A stretch of DNA of 64,000 nt from UBA1189 sp964570685 (GCA_964570685.1 CAZMZC010000010.1:1-64000); one strand, 5' to 3'; numbered from the stretch's first letter, positions 44,333 through 53,368 are shown. Translations and numbers: made by a program. The notes: generated from the letters alone by a model not told the origin.

Positions 44333-44418
44333 CAGGTTGTCCGGTTGTCCTTGTTGCTTGTAAGTTGCGCTATAGCTGCATGTTAACAAGGACAACCTAG
44401 GCAGTCCTGGGGTGTCCC
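44333..44418 (+). repeat. Left arm of an intergenic inverted-repeat element
   Basis: Begins CAGGTTGTCCGGTTGTCCTT and ends near AACAAGGACAACCTAGGC...GGTGTCCC. The reverse complement of 44722-44807 follows the same order and spacing. Each arm also contains its own smaller inverted pair (GGTTGTCCTTGTT / AACAAGGACAACC). Confidence 0.65.
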
Positions 44419-44514
44419 GGGGAATATGCGTTATAGGTCCATTAGCCATTTAGCTTATTTCTCCCAGATGATTGATGTTTTTCCTGTTTTTGCAGTGCCT
44501 ATTCATTGATTGCT

Positions 44515-44584
44515 GGCGAGCATTCGCGCGAATGCTCGCCACAATCCACGCGTATGATGGCGACCATATGCGCGAATGGTCGCC
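44515..44584. repeat. Pair of related 26-bp palindromes
   Basis: 44515-44540 is a perfect 26-bp palindrome (half-site GGCGAGCATTCGC). 44559-44584 is a related one (arms GGCGACCAT / ATGGTCGCC). They start 44 bp apart, and the G-to-C change in one arm is matched in the other arm. The gene-free stretch 44161-44852 contains these, the two outer arms and little else; a 72-codon reverse frame (44503-44721) runs through the palindromes and is not supported. Confidence 0.65.
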
Positions 44585-44721
44585 GCCAATAATATAAAAA
44601 CATTTGGCAACAAGGGATTTGTATTATACTTTACATAATCTTCATAGGGCGGAACCGCATAATAGAGGTTCATCACCCCAAATATGGGGTGGAGCATAAC
44701 CAATACTCCCCGACTTCGCAT

Positions 44722-44807
44722 GGGGACACCATGGACAACCTGGGCTGTCCTTGTTTATACATTGTGAATAAAGCTGTTATGAGCGACAAGGACAGCCGGA
44801 CAACCTA
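44722..44807 (-). repeat. Right arm of the intergenic inverted-repeat element
   Basis: Inverted counterpart of 44333-44418, with substitutions in both arms (for example GGTTGTCC versus GGCTGTCC). It lies 45 bp from the stop of the ATPase gene. Confidence 0.65.
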
Positions 44808-44852
44808 TTAGGGAAAAGCCTTTTTATCTTCAAGTAAAGTTTGGCAGTAGAG

Positions 44853-45992
44853 TCAATACTCCGTAGCCAGCCACTCACTGAAGAAGTAGTCGTAGATACG
44901 GTAGGCACCATCCTCTTGAGTTATCAGATCGCTATTCAACAAGCCTTTGATGGCCGACTGCACGGAGCTGGCCGAGGGCAGGGCATATTTCTTCATGAAG
45001 GCCGAGGAGGTGATGCTGCGAGCCTTACGCTCCTTGGCTATAGCTTGAAGCACAAGCTTCTGCTTGGGTGGGAGATGGGCGAGAATGTCTTTGTAGCTCC
45101 CTTCCTGGGCGATGATGACATTCTTGCGTGCTGCTCCTATCTGACCGGCAGTACATGACGTGTCGAACGGGGTCAAGGCAAAAAGTTCGTTCATCATCAA
45201 CTGTACATACCACGTGCAGCCATCAAACATCGTGTATACTTGTTCTACCACCTCGCGCTCAATACGCTTTCCTCGCTCCTCGAATAGGCGAACGGCAAAA
45301 TCACAGTATGCATCCATAGGGATAGGGGCGAGACTCATGCTGATGGCGCTCTGATAGAATGGCTTGTTCGGTGAATTGAACATGCGGCTCATCGTATGGC
45401 GCTTGCTTCCTGCGAACACAAATATCGTCTGTCTACACTGCTGTATCTTAGTGCGCAACAGTGCTTCCAGATTCTTGTCTTCATACTCCGTTATCTGCTG
45501 AAACTCATCAATGGCTACAATACAAGGCCGGTCGGCCGACTCTAAGTAGGCGAAGATTTCGTCAAGGGTCGTCTGTGGAGACTGTATATTGCCCAAACCG
45601 ATATCAAATGAAGGTTCGCCCGTCATCGCATCCAATTTGAACCCTACACGTAGCGAACTGATAGCCTGGAAGAAGCGTTCGGCCCACTGCGTTTCCTTTG
45701 GCTTCAACTCCTCGTAAATAGACTTGCCCAACAGATATACAAACTCTTCGAAAGAGCTTGTTGCGTATATATCAACAAAGAAGGTGTAATACAGGGAATT
45801 CAGTTCCTCTTGATTGAAGCAATGGCGAATAAGCCCAGTCTTTCCTAAGCGACGCGGAGATATCAACGCGACATTTCTACCATTCATCACCTGCTTGACA
45901 AGAAAGGACGTCTCCTCTTCTCTATCACAGAAATATCTGTCAGATACGTATTTGCCCACAAGAAAGGGGTTCTGTATAAGTAATTCTTCCAT
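44853..45992 (-). CDS. AAA ATPase (ATPase_2-like) with C-terminal winged helix, no nuclease domain
   Basis: I chose ATG 45992 (MEELLIQNPFLVGKY); a TTG at 46004 in the same frame lies at the predicted transcription start. Walker A SPRRLGKT is at residues 45-52 and Walker B CIVAIDEFQQI near 150. The tail is a winged helix (LPPKQKLVLQAIAKERKARSITSSAF ... LITQEDGAYRIYDYFFSEWL). It lacks the DUF234/DUF4143 nuclease-like part of the other ATPases here. It lies within the invertible segment with the recombinase, so it moves with it. TATATTTG (46013-46020) serves as -7. Function unknown; a switch-associated role is possible but unproven. Confidence 0.8.
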   Translation of the reverse strand: MEELLIQNPFLVGKYVSDRYFCDREEETSFLVKQVMNGRNVALISPRRLGKTGLIRHCFNQEELNSLYYTFFVDIYATSSFEEFVYLLGKSIYEELKPKETQWAERFFQAISSLRVGFKLDAMTGEPSFDIGLGNIQSPQTTLDEIFAYLESADRPCIVAIDEFQQITEYEDKNLEALLRTKIQQCRQTIFVFAGSKRHTMSRMFNSPNKPFYQSAISMSLAPIPMDAYCDFAVRLFEERGKRIEREVVEQVYTMFDGCTWYVQLMMNELFALTPFDTSCTAGQIGAARKNVIIAQEGSYKDILAHLPPKQKLVLQAIAKERKARSITSSAFMKKYALPSASSVQSAIKGLLNSDLITQEDGAYRIYDYFFSEWLATEY

Positions 45993-46012
45993 ACGAGTTT
46001 TCAAATTTATTG

Positions 46013-46020
46013 CAAATATA
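46013..46020 (-). promoter_or_regulatory. -7 element of the 44853 ATPase gene
   Basis: TATATTTG on the reverse strand, 20 bp before ATG 45992. The rest of 46021-46185 (dead-end flank of site C) contains no TAnnTTTG facing SusC III. Confidence 0.45.
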
Positions 46021-46144
46021 ATAATTGTGATTGTAATAAAATCATAAGCAGGGAAATATTTTCAAATAAAACATCATAATGAGCTCCAGTTATTCTTTGT
46101 GAGCAACGAGAATCTCAGAACATTCAATAATTTACTGATAACAT

Positions 46145-49100
46145 GTGATGTACGAGGAATTTCTCTACACAATGGCTTTCAGGCAAAGTAGCGCGAAGAC
46201 TTTGATAGTTTCATACGTAGGTATGACTACTCAGGAGGTGACCATTCACCCCTATGTGAAGGTGACTATGCAGTCTGACGACGAGGTGTTGGAAGAGGTT
46301 GTGATTGCCGTACCTTACGGTACCGTAAAGAAGGCAAACTTCTCGGGTTCGGCTGCACAGGTGACTGGTGAGAAACTGCAGCAGATGCAGGTTGCCAACA
46401 TCTCTAACGCACTACAGGGTGCTGTAGCAGGTGTGCAGACAACTTCTGCTTCTGGCCGTCCCGGTGCAGGTTCTTCCATTATGGTGCGTGGTATCGGTTC
46501 TATCAGAGTTGATGGTGAGCCTGCTGAGCCCCTTATCGTTGTTGACGGTGTGGCTTACGAAGGTTCTTTGAACTCTATCCCCACACAGGATATCGAGTCA
46601 ATGACTGTATTGAAGGATGCTGCTGCCAACTCAATGTATGGTGCTCGTGGTGCCAATGGTGTGGTAATGATTACTACCAAGAGCGGTGGTAACCGTCGTC
46701 CTCGTGTAAACTTCGAAGCTCGCTATGGTATCAATGAGCGTGGTGTAAGCGCTTACGACCTCCTTACCAACCATGGTGAGTACTACGAAATGATTCACGA
46801 GGCTGCTACCAACAACTTGGCCTCTTCAATGGGCTACCTCGCGGCTTCACAGTATGTAGCAAACAACCTCGAGTACTACACTCGTTACAATGTGTATAGA
46901 GGTGTCGGCTTCAATGAAATCATTGATCCTATGACCGGTAAGTTGACTGCAGCCGCTGCGGCAGCTACACCGTTGTGGACAGAGAACTGGCTTGATGGCA
47001 TCGGCAAGGGTGTTCACCAAGAGTACAACGTAAACGTATCGGGTGGTAACGACCGCACTTCAGCATACCTTTCTGCCGGCTATCTGGGTGATGAGGGTAT
47101 CGTTCCCGGTTCAGGTTTCGACCGTGTATCTTTGCGCACCAAGGTTGACCAGAAGATTACCGACCGCATCAAGGTGGGCTTGAGCTTGGCTTATTCACGC
47201 ACCGACCAGCAGGTATTTGCTGACGAGGGCGCCAACTACTCAAACATCTTCATGTCTTCACAGATGGTTTCTCCGCTTTGTCCTATCTACCGTTTCGACG
47301 AGAACGGCAATGTGATGACAGATGCTAATGGCAATAAGCTGTATGACTATGGTACCGAGCACAACCGTATCTATTCTGCACAGTCGAACCCCTTTGCCAA
47401 CGCACAAGACTGCATCAACGAGGACATCCTCGACAACGTAAATACTCGTGGTTACTTCAACTGGGAAATTATCGATGGCTTGACCTTCTCGGCTAACATG
47501 GCATACGACGTGTTTGTTGACAATCAAATCGAGTTTATGACTCCTGTTGCCGGTGACGCTGCTTCAGTAGGTGGTCGTGGTTACAAATACTCTGTACACA
47601 AGGATGTATTGAACGTCAACCAGTTGTTGACATATGCTCCTTCGTTTGGCAAAAACAACATCAACATCATGTTGGGTCACGAGACCAATGAGATGAACTA
47701 TTCTTACTTCTACGGCGCAATGTCTGGTTATGTAGACACTACTAACCCCGAGTTCTCTAACGCTGTAGTTTATGACGGTATGACCTCTTATAAGTATGCT
47801 CGCATCCGTGAGGGTTACTTCGCTAAGGGCGACTACAACTACGATGACCGTTACTATGCAACTGCAAGCTATCGTCGCGATGCTTCTTCAATCTTCCATC
47901 CTGACGTACGTTGGGGTACATTCTGGGCTGTTGGTGGTAGCTGGCGTCTCTCTAAGGAGGCTTTCATGAGCGGTGCTTCTTCATGGTTGAACGATGCTAA
48001 GATTAAGGCCTCTTACGGAACACAGGGTAACGATGCTATCGGTCTCTACAATGCTTACTCAGACCTCTATACTATTGAGCGTGTTGACGGTGAAGCTGCA
48101 TTGACCAAGACACAGCGTGGAAACAAGGATCTCACATGGGAGAAGTCAAAGAACTTCAACGCCGGTATCGAGGGACGCTTGTGGAACCGCGTAAACTTCG
48201 ACATCAACTACTTCGTGAAGGAGACAACCGACATGTTGTACTACAGTCCGCTGCCCGCTTCGCAGGGTTCGCCTTCAGGTATCTACAGAAACGAGATGGA
48301 TATGAAGAACCGCGGTTTCGACTTCGAGTTGTCGGCTGACCTTGTTCGCACTAATGACGTATTGGTAACATTGGGTGTTAACGGTATGCACTACAAGAAC
48401 GAGTTGACCAAACTTCCCGAATCAAAGAGCACAGCGGATTACCCCGACGGTTACAAGAACGGCTACTACTGGCGCGAGATTGGTGGTGCACTCTATCAGT
48501 GGAACCTCTACGAATATGTAGGTGTAGATCCTCAGACAGGTCTTCCCCAATACAACGACTACTACGATGAGGTAGTATTGGATGAGACTACAGGTGAGCC
48601 CGTATTGGACGCAGAAGGCAATCCTATGACTGTAGAGAAGGTTAAGATTGTCAACTCTACCGATGGTTTGAACGAGCAGGATGCCCGTCACTACGGCAAG
48701 AGCTCAATTCCTGATTTCACAGGTGGTGTATCGCTCTCTGTAAATGCTTACGGCTTTGACTTGGCTGTTCAGACAGCATTCCAGCTTGGTGGCTATGTAT
48801 ACGATTCTTCTTATGCAGGTCTGATGAACTCTGGTTCTATCACACAGGGCTTCCATAAGGATATGCTTAACCGTTGGACAACTCCCGGACAGGTAACTAA
48901 CGTTCCCCGCCTCTGCTTGGACGGTGCTACAGGTACCTACAGCTCACAAATGTCTGACCGTTGGTTGACCTCAGCTTCATACTTCGCTCTGAGAAACGTA
49001 TCATTCGGTTACACCTTGCCTAAGAACTTGACCAAGAAGGCTTCTATCGAGAACTGCCGTGTATATGTAACTGGTGACAACCTCTGGTTGAAGTCAGCTC

Positions 49101-49198
49101 GCAAGGGTCTTGACCCCCGCCAGTATGCAAGCGGTGAGGTAGGCTATGGCTACTCTGCTATGAGAACCTATTCATTGGGCCTTAGCCTTACATTCTAA
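46145..49198 (+). CDS. SusC/RagA TonB-dependent transporter, N-terminally truncated (silent cassette III)
   Basis: SusC homology starts at site C (46186) as SSAKTLIVSYVGMTTQEVTIHPY; the 14 residues before it (MMYEEFLYTMAFRQ) are unrelated and include no signal peptide. Plug (TGEKLQQMQVANISNALQGAVAG, SMTVLKDAAANSMYGARGANGVVMITTKSG) and barrel are intact, ending in YSLGLSLTF. Fusing the leader would give about 1072 aa, close to SusC II (1090 aa). No forward promoter is visible in the 140 bp upstream. It is likely silent until inversion of 42556-46203 brings in the leader. Confidence 0.87.
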   Translation: MMYEEFLYTMAFRQSSAKTLIVSYVGMTTQEVTIHPYVKVTMQSDDEVLEEVVIAVPYGTVKKANFSGSAAQVTGEKLQQMQVANISNALQGAVAGVQTTSASGRPGAGSSIMVRGIGSIRVDGEPAEPLIVVDGVAYEGSLNSIPTQDIESMTVLKDAAANSMYGARGANGVVMITTKSGGNRRPRVNFEARYGINERGVSAYDLLTNHGEYYEMIHEAATNNLASSMGYLAASQYVANNLEYYTRYNVYRGVGFNEIIDPMTGKLTAAAAAATPLWTENWLDGIGKGVHQEYNVNVSGGNDRTSAYLSAGYLGDEGIVPGSGFDRVSLRTKVDQKITDRIKVGLSLAYSRTDQQVFADEGANYSNIFMSSQMVSPLCPIYRFDENGNVMTDANGNKLYDYGTEHNRIYSAQSNPFANAQDCINEDILDNVNTRGYFNWEIIDGLTFSANMAYDVFVDNQIEFMTPVAGDAASVGGRGYKYSVHKDVLNVNQLLTYAPSFGKNNINIMLGHETNEMNYSYFYGAMSGYVDTTNPEFSNAVVYDGMTSYKYARIREGYFAKGDYNYDDRYYATASYRRDASSIFHPDVRWGTFWAVGGSWRLSKEAFMSGASSWLNDAKIKASYGTQGNDAIGLYNAYSDLYTIERVDGEAALTKTQRGNKDLTWEKSKNFNAGIEGRLWNRVNFDINYFVKETTDMLYYSPLPASQGSPSGIYRNEMDMKNRGFDFELSADLVRTNDVLVTLGVNGMHYKNELTKLPESKSTADYPDGYKNGYYWREIGGALYQWNLYEYVGVDPQTGLPQYNDYYDEVVLDETTGEPVLDAEGNPMTVEKVKIVNSTDGLNEQDARHYGKSSIPDFTGGVSLSVNAYGFDLAVQTAFQLGGYVYDSSYAGLMNSGSITQGFHKDMLNRWTTPGQVTNVPRLCLDGATGTYSSQMSDRWLTSASYFALRNVSFGYTLPKNLTKKASIENCRVYVTGDNLWLKSARKGLDPRQYASGEVGYGYSAMRTYSLGLSLTF
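46186..46203 (+). other. Recombination site C of the SusC shufflon
   Basis: Forward-strand copy of the 18-bp core. The reading phase (AGT AGC GCG AAG ACT TT) equals that at sites A and B, so any exchange keeps the frame. Confidence 0.78.
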
Positions 49199-49234
49199 TC
49201 ATTTAAGTCAAATATAAAACAAGATTATACAATT

Positions 49235-50782
49235 ATGAAACTAAATAAGATATTAGGTCTTGGCGTAATTGGTTTGGCTATGGCTACGGTAACATCTTGT
49301 AGCGATGATTACCTGAATGCTGTGAACCACCGTACGCTTGACACAGAGACCGCTGCTGAAATCATGGAGCAGGATCCCTCATTCATCGACAGCTACGTAA
49401 GTGGTATCTGGGCATGGATGGTAACATATGGTACAACCTCTACTTCACATGATGACTATGCCATGATGTCAATCCTCCACTCAACTGATATGGCAGCCGA
49501 GGACATGACTTGTTTCAGCTTCAGCTGGCACGGATATGACTATGGATTGGAGAACCGCAACTACGACTATCGTCGTGTTCGTGTAAACTGGGTTACTCTC
49601 TACACCATGGTAAACAAGGCTAATGAGATTATCTCTTTCTTTGAAGAGGAACCCGAAGATATAACCCTAAAGGGTGCTCTGGGTAACGCATACGCTGTAC
49701 GCGCTTATGCCAACCTCTATCTGATTCAGCTCTTCCAGCAGCCTACTGTAGCTGACGCTTCTGGCGCACTGAGCATTGACCGTGAACTTCCTGGTGTGCC
49801 CCTCGTAGTGACTACGACTGAGGGTTACTCACAGGATGACATCAACAATCTCTCTGACCGTAACACTGTAGGCGAGGTGCTTGATGCTATCGAGGCTGAC
49901 ATCACCAAGGCTATCGATCTGTTGGATGGTTATGTTCGTCCGAACAAGAACACTATCAACAAGGCCGTTGCTCAGGGTATTGCAGCACGTTACTATCTCC
50001 TCAACCGTCAGTGGGACAAGGCTGCCGAGATGGCTAAGGCTGCTCGCGCCGACTTCCCCGTAATGAGCGGTACAGCCGAGGCTAATGGTATTCGCGACGG
50101 ATTCATGGATATCACCAACTCTGAGTGGATGTGGGGCTTCGACCATAGCTCTGAGACATCTACTATCTACGCATCATACTTCTCACACATCTCTAACCTT
50201 GCTCCCGGTTACTCTGGTATCCTCTATACCGGCCGTGGTATTGACGCTCGCCTCTATTCTCAGCTGAGCGATACTGACTACCGTAAGATGTACTGGTTCA
50301 ACGATGCAGAAGGTAAGAGCCAGTCTACCGCTGTTGCTTCTGAAGAGGCAAGCGCATGGCAATATCCTTATGCCATCTTGAAGTATGGTTGGGATGGCGC
50401 TTGGACTATGGACTACCTCTGGATGCGTGGTGCCGAAATGGTGCTCATCGAAGCTGAAGCTTTGGCACGTCAGCAGAAAAATGCTGATGCGGCTGTTGTC
50501 CTCAAAGAACTCATGGCTCAGCGTGACCCGAGCTGGAACAAAGCTACAGTAACTGTGGAAGATGTATATCTCCAGCGCCGTCTTGAACTCATCGGTGAGG
50601 GCTTCGCTTACTTCGACTTGAAGCGTATGCGTAAGGGCATCGACCGTAACTACGAAGGCAACAATCACTTGGCTGGCTATGCCCTGACAGTAGGCCCCGA
50701 TGAAGTAGTTTGGACATACCAAATTCCTCAAACAGAGATTCAGGAGAACATCTACATTACTGATGAAGACCAGAATCCCTAA
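49235..50782 (+). CDS. SusD/RagB-type outer-membrane lipoprotein (cassette III)
   Basis: A 515-aa SusD homologue (lipoprotein signal MATVTSC, Cys22) with an N-terminal TPR-like region (LGNAYAVRAYANLYLIQLFQQ) and the C-terminal signature MRGAEMVLIEAEALARQ with VYLQRRLELIGEGFAYFDLKRMRKG. It lies 36 bp after SusC III in the same operon, so its expression should depend on the same inversion. The ligand is not inferable. Confidence 0.93.
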   Translation: MKLNKILGLGVIGLAMATVTSCSDDYLNAVNHRTLDTETAAEIMEQDPSFIDSYVSGIWAWMVTYGTTSTSHDDYAMMSILHSTDMAAEDMTCFSFSWHGYDYGLENRNYDYRRVRVNWVTLYTMVNKANEIISFFEEEPEDITLKGALGNAYAVRAYANLYLIQLFQQPTVADASGALSIDRELPGVPLVVTTTEGYSQDDINNLSDRNTVGEVLDAIEADITKAIDLLDGYVRPNKNTINKAVAQGIAARYYLLNRQWDKAAEMAKAARADFPVMSGTAEANGIRDGFMDITNSEWMWGFDHSSETSTIYASYFSHISNLAPGYSGILYTGRGIDARLYSQLSDTDYRKMYWFNDAEGKSQSTAVASEEASAWQYPYAILKYGWDGAWTMDYLWMRGAEMVLIEAEALARQQKNADAAVVLKELMAQRDPSWNKATVTVEDVYLQRRLELIGEGFAYFDLKRMRKGIDRNYEGNNHLAGYALTVGPDEVVWTYQIPQTEIQENIYITDEDQNP

Positions 50783-50808
50783 TTAAATCATCATAAAAAA
50801 CAGATAAT

Positions 50809-51675
50809 ATGAAAAAGTTAAATATCAAAGTATTATCGCTCTTTGTAGCTGCAGCCGGTATGTTTGCCGGTTGTAGCCAAGAGGAGCTTGTAAAGTCTGA
50901 CATAGACAACGCCAATTATGCAGATGTTGAAGTTACTTTCTCTGAAGCAAATGCTTCAAACATCAGTGTCACCTCGGCTGTCCTTAATGTAGATTTGCAG
51001 GGAGCCGCTCCTGAAATCATTGAAGTAGGTTTTATGTATTCACCCAATGAGGATATGTCGTCAGCAAAGACTGTAATCGTTACAGACTCTATTGCCGATG
51101 GCACACTCTCTGTGGCAATCGACAAATTGACTCCTGCTCAGGAAGGCACCAAGTATTACGCTTATGCATATGCTTACGTCAGAGGCAACGCCATCGTTTC
51201 TGAGACATTTAGTTTTGTGACAGCTCCAGCTATTCCTATCTCAAAAGAGAGCCTTAACCAAAGCGTGTATGCTGCTAACGGTGTTGCTGATGCATGGGGA
51301 ACAGTTTATGATTTCGCTGTCACAGTTTTGACATCAGAAGAAAACGACACAGCTTATATTTGTAATCTGGACCCCTATTTCGCTGTAAATGGTTTAACCG
51401 CTGAAAATGGTTTCAACTACATTGCTGGTGTGTTGGCTATCAGCGAAGATGGTTCTTCTGCAACAATCACATGCGAGGCAGGCCAACCTATGAATTATTC
51501 TGACTGCGCTTTCTACGGATTTAACGCAGAAGGCTACCTTGTAACAGCTCCTATCGTATTCAACATATCTGTATATGGTACTGTAGCTTCTATTGATAAT
51601 GGTTATGCGGTATATGCTTCCGATGGTTATTGGAGTGCTTTCCCCACAACCCTTACATTCGAAAAAGCTAATTAA
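50809..51675 (+). CDS. Sus cassette III lipoprotein with FN3-like domain
   Basis: A 288-aa lipoprotein (AAAGMFAGC, Cys21). Residues 35-140 form an FN3-like domain (VTSAVLNVDLQGAAPEIIEVGFMY ... GTKYYAYAYAYVRGNAI), unlike the Calx-beta type in cassettes I and II. The C-terminal 140 residues (DAWGTVYDFAVTVLTSEEN ... YWSAFPTTLTFEKAN) are beta-rich and resemble the ends of those lipoproteins. It occupies the SusE/F-like third position, 26 bp after SusD III. Confidence 0.8.
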   Translation: MKKLNIKVLSLFVAAAGMFAGCSQEELVKSDIDNANYADVEVTFSEANASNISVTSAVLNVDLQGAAPEIIEVGFMYSPNEDMSSAKTVIVTDSIADGTLSVAIDKLTPAQEGTKYYAYAYAYVRGNAIVSETFSFVTAPAIPISKESLNQSVYAANGVADAWGTVYDFAVTVLTSEENDTAYICNLDPYFAVNGLTAENGFNYIAGVLAISEDGSSATITCEAGQPMNYSDCAFYGFNAEGYLVTAPIVFNISVYGTVASIDNGYAVYASDGYWSAFPTTLTFEKAN

Positions 51676-51707
51676 TCAGATTAGTATATCTAATATACAC
51701 CTTTTTT

Positions 51708-51738
51708 ATTCAGGGCACCGATTCTCGGTGCCCTGAAT
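51708..51738 (+). terminator. GGGCACCGA hairpin element, copy 4
   Basis: A perfect 14-bp stem (ATTCAGGGCACCGA / TCGGTGCCCTGAAT, loop TTC) after the lipoprotein gene of cassette III, preceded by ATACACC and six T. Confidence 0.78.
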
Positions 51739-51763
51739 TGTTAACTTTTAAAATCCTTCACAG

Positions 51764-51855
51764 AAAAAGGAAAACGATTTGCCACAAAAAAGGAAAACGA
51801 ATTGCCACAAAAAAGGAAAACAATTTGGCCGCTAAAATAATTAGCCTTACTTTTG
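51764..51855 (+). promoter_or_regulatory. Promoter with 23-bp iterons, AAA_14 gene 51876-53168
   Basis: Three tandem units of AAAAAAGGAAAACGATTTGCC type have their GGAAAAC at 51769, 51792 and 51815 (period 23). TTTG (51824-51827) and TACTTTTG (51848-51855), exactly 20 bp apart, make a consensus promoter; the third unit supplies the -33 TTTG. The ATG lies 20 bp downstream. Confidence 0.72.
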
Positions 51856-51875
51856 TACTGTAAATAGCGATAATC

Positions 51876-53168
51876 ATGAGTTATCTTAAGAGAATATCAG
51901 ATAAAGTGCTTGCTGAAAGATTGGAAGCTTTCGGTGCTGTTCTTATTGAGGGTCCAAAATGGTGTGGAAAGACTACTACGGCTGAGCAACAAGCTAAAAG
52001 TGTCATCAAAATGCAAGACCCCGATATGAGCAGTGAGTATCTTGCAACAGTAGAATCCAAGCCATCTCTTCTTTTACTGGGACATACACCACGATTGATT
52101 GATGAGTGGCAAGATGCTCCAGTGCTATGGGATGCTGTACGAACTATGGTAGATAAAAGACAAGCAGTAGGCCAATTCATTCTAACCGGCTCTAATGCTG
52201 TCAAAAAAGATAAAATCAAGCATTCAGGAACAGGACGCATAAGCCGTATGAAAATGCTTCCTATGAGTTTGTATGAATCAAAGGAATCTAACGGAAAGAT
52301 ATCTTTGTCGGAATTGTTTAATAACCCAGATTTAGATATTGATGGAACTGAGTCAGGGATGACTATAGAAGACCTGATTTTTTCAGCATGTCGTGGAGGG
52401 TGGCCTGCAAGCATAAATATCAAGTCCCGCAAGGCGCAATTACTGATAGCCCAAAACTATGTTGATACTGTTTGTAAAGAAGATATTTCCAGGATTGATG
52501 ATGTCAAGCGTAATGAATTCTTGACAAGACAAATCTTGAAATCGTATTCTCGAAATATATCCACGTTAGCAAAAAACTCTTCCATATTGGAGGATGTCGT
52601 CGCTTCAGGGGAAATCTCTTGTACTAAACCGACTTTTGAAGACTATGTGGATGCTTTGACTCGGTTGTTCGTTATTGAAAACATACCGGCATGGTGCCCT
52701 GCAATACGAAGCAAGACCGCTATTAGAAGTGGATTCAAACGCTCATTTATTGATCCATCAATCGCAGTTGCTACATTGGGGCTTTCTCCAGATGCTCTTA
52801 TGACACAGTTGAAAACCTTTGGATTTATTTTTGAGCAGATGTGTATCCGTGACCTCAAGGCATATAATCTTGATTTCAATAGCCATATATCTTATTATCG
52901 TGACCGATATGGACTTGAGGCAGACCTCGTACTTCATTTGTCTGATGGTAGATATGCACTTATCGAATGTAAATTAGGTAGCAAGGAAATTGAAGAGGGG
53001 GCAAAACATCTAAATGAATTGAGGACTCTTATTAAAGAATATAATAAAACGGAAAAGCAGGTTCCATTGCGAGAACCTGATCTCTTTATTATACTTACTG
53101 GAGGTAAAATGGCATATACTCGCCCCGATGGTGTCAAGATTATACCTTTAGCTTGTTTGAAAGACTGA
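51876..53168 (+). CDS. AAA_14 ATPase with DUF4143 domain
   Basis: A 430-aa ATPase: Walker A GPKWCGKT at residues 26-33, Walker B PRLIDEWQDAP, central helices SRKAQLLIAQNYVDTVCKEDISRID typical of DUF4143, and a C-terminal PD-(D/E)XK-like pair (EADLVLHLSDGRY, LIECKLGSKEIEEG). It follows Sus cassette III in the same direction but has its own iteron-bearing promoter. It is convergent with the ATPase_2 gene at 53369, as the 34808 gene is with the 32908 gene. Function unknown. Confidence 0.88.
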   Translation: MSYLKRISDKVLAERLEAFGAVLIEGPKWCGKTTTAEQQAKSVIKMQDPDMSSEYLATVESKPSLLLLGHTPRLIDEWQDAPVLWDAVRTMVDKRQAVGQFILTGSNAVKKDKIKHSGTGRISRMKMLPMSLYESKESNGKISLSELFNNPDLDIDGTESGMTIEDLIFSACRGGWPASINIKSRKAQLLIAQNYVDTVCKEDISRIDDVKRNEFLTRQILKSYSRNISTLAKNSSILEDVVASGEISCTKPTFEDYVDALTRLFVIENIPAWCPAIRSKTAIRSGFKRSFIDPSIAVATLGLSPDALMTQLKTFGFIFEQMCIRDLKAYNLDFNSHISYYRDRYGLEADLVLHLSDGRYALIECKLGSKEIEEGAKHLNELRTLIKEYNKTEKQVPLREPDLFIILTGGKMAYTRPDGVKIIPLACLKD

Positions 53169-53246
53169 CATATTCTGACAAGCCAATCTGCATTGATTGC
53201 ATTGTGAAGTCTCAAAAAAGTAAGTACCCCTTACACCTATTAATAT

Positions 53247-53278
53247 ATTTAGGGCACCGAAGTTTCGGTGCCCTAAAT
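53247..53278 (+). terminator. GGGCACCGA hairpin element, copy 5
   Basis: A perfect 15-bp stem (ATTTAGGGCACCGAA / TTCGGTGCCCTAAAT, loop GT) between the convergent AAA_14 and ATPase_2 genes, preceded by CCCCTTACACCTAT and followed by TGTTTATTGCCGTCTGC. Confidence 0.8.
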
Positions 53279-53368
53279 TGTTTATTGCCGTCTGCTTTCG
53301 TACGAAGCGTCTATCACTTATGTAAGTAGCAGCACCAATAGTCGCAATCAGATAGATGTATGAAGCTC

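Noticed and set aside
44503..44721. 72-codon reverse frame inside the inverted-repeat element
   Set aside because: It crosses both palindromes, has no ribosome site or recognisable motif, and is short enough to be chance.
51764..51831. CRISPR-like tandem repeats
   Set aside because: The repeats are adjacent with no unique spacers, number only three, and overlap a promoter; they fit operator iterons. The AGTACT array was rejected as CRISPR for the same reasons.
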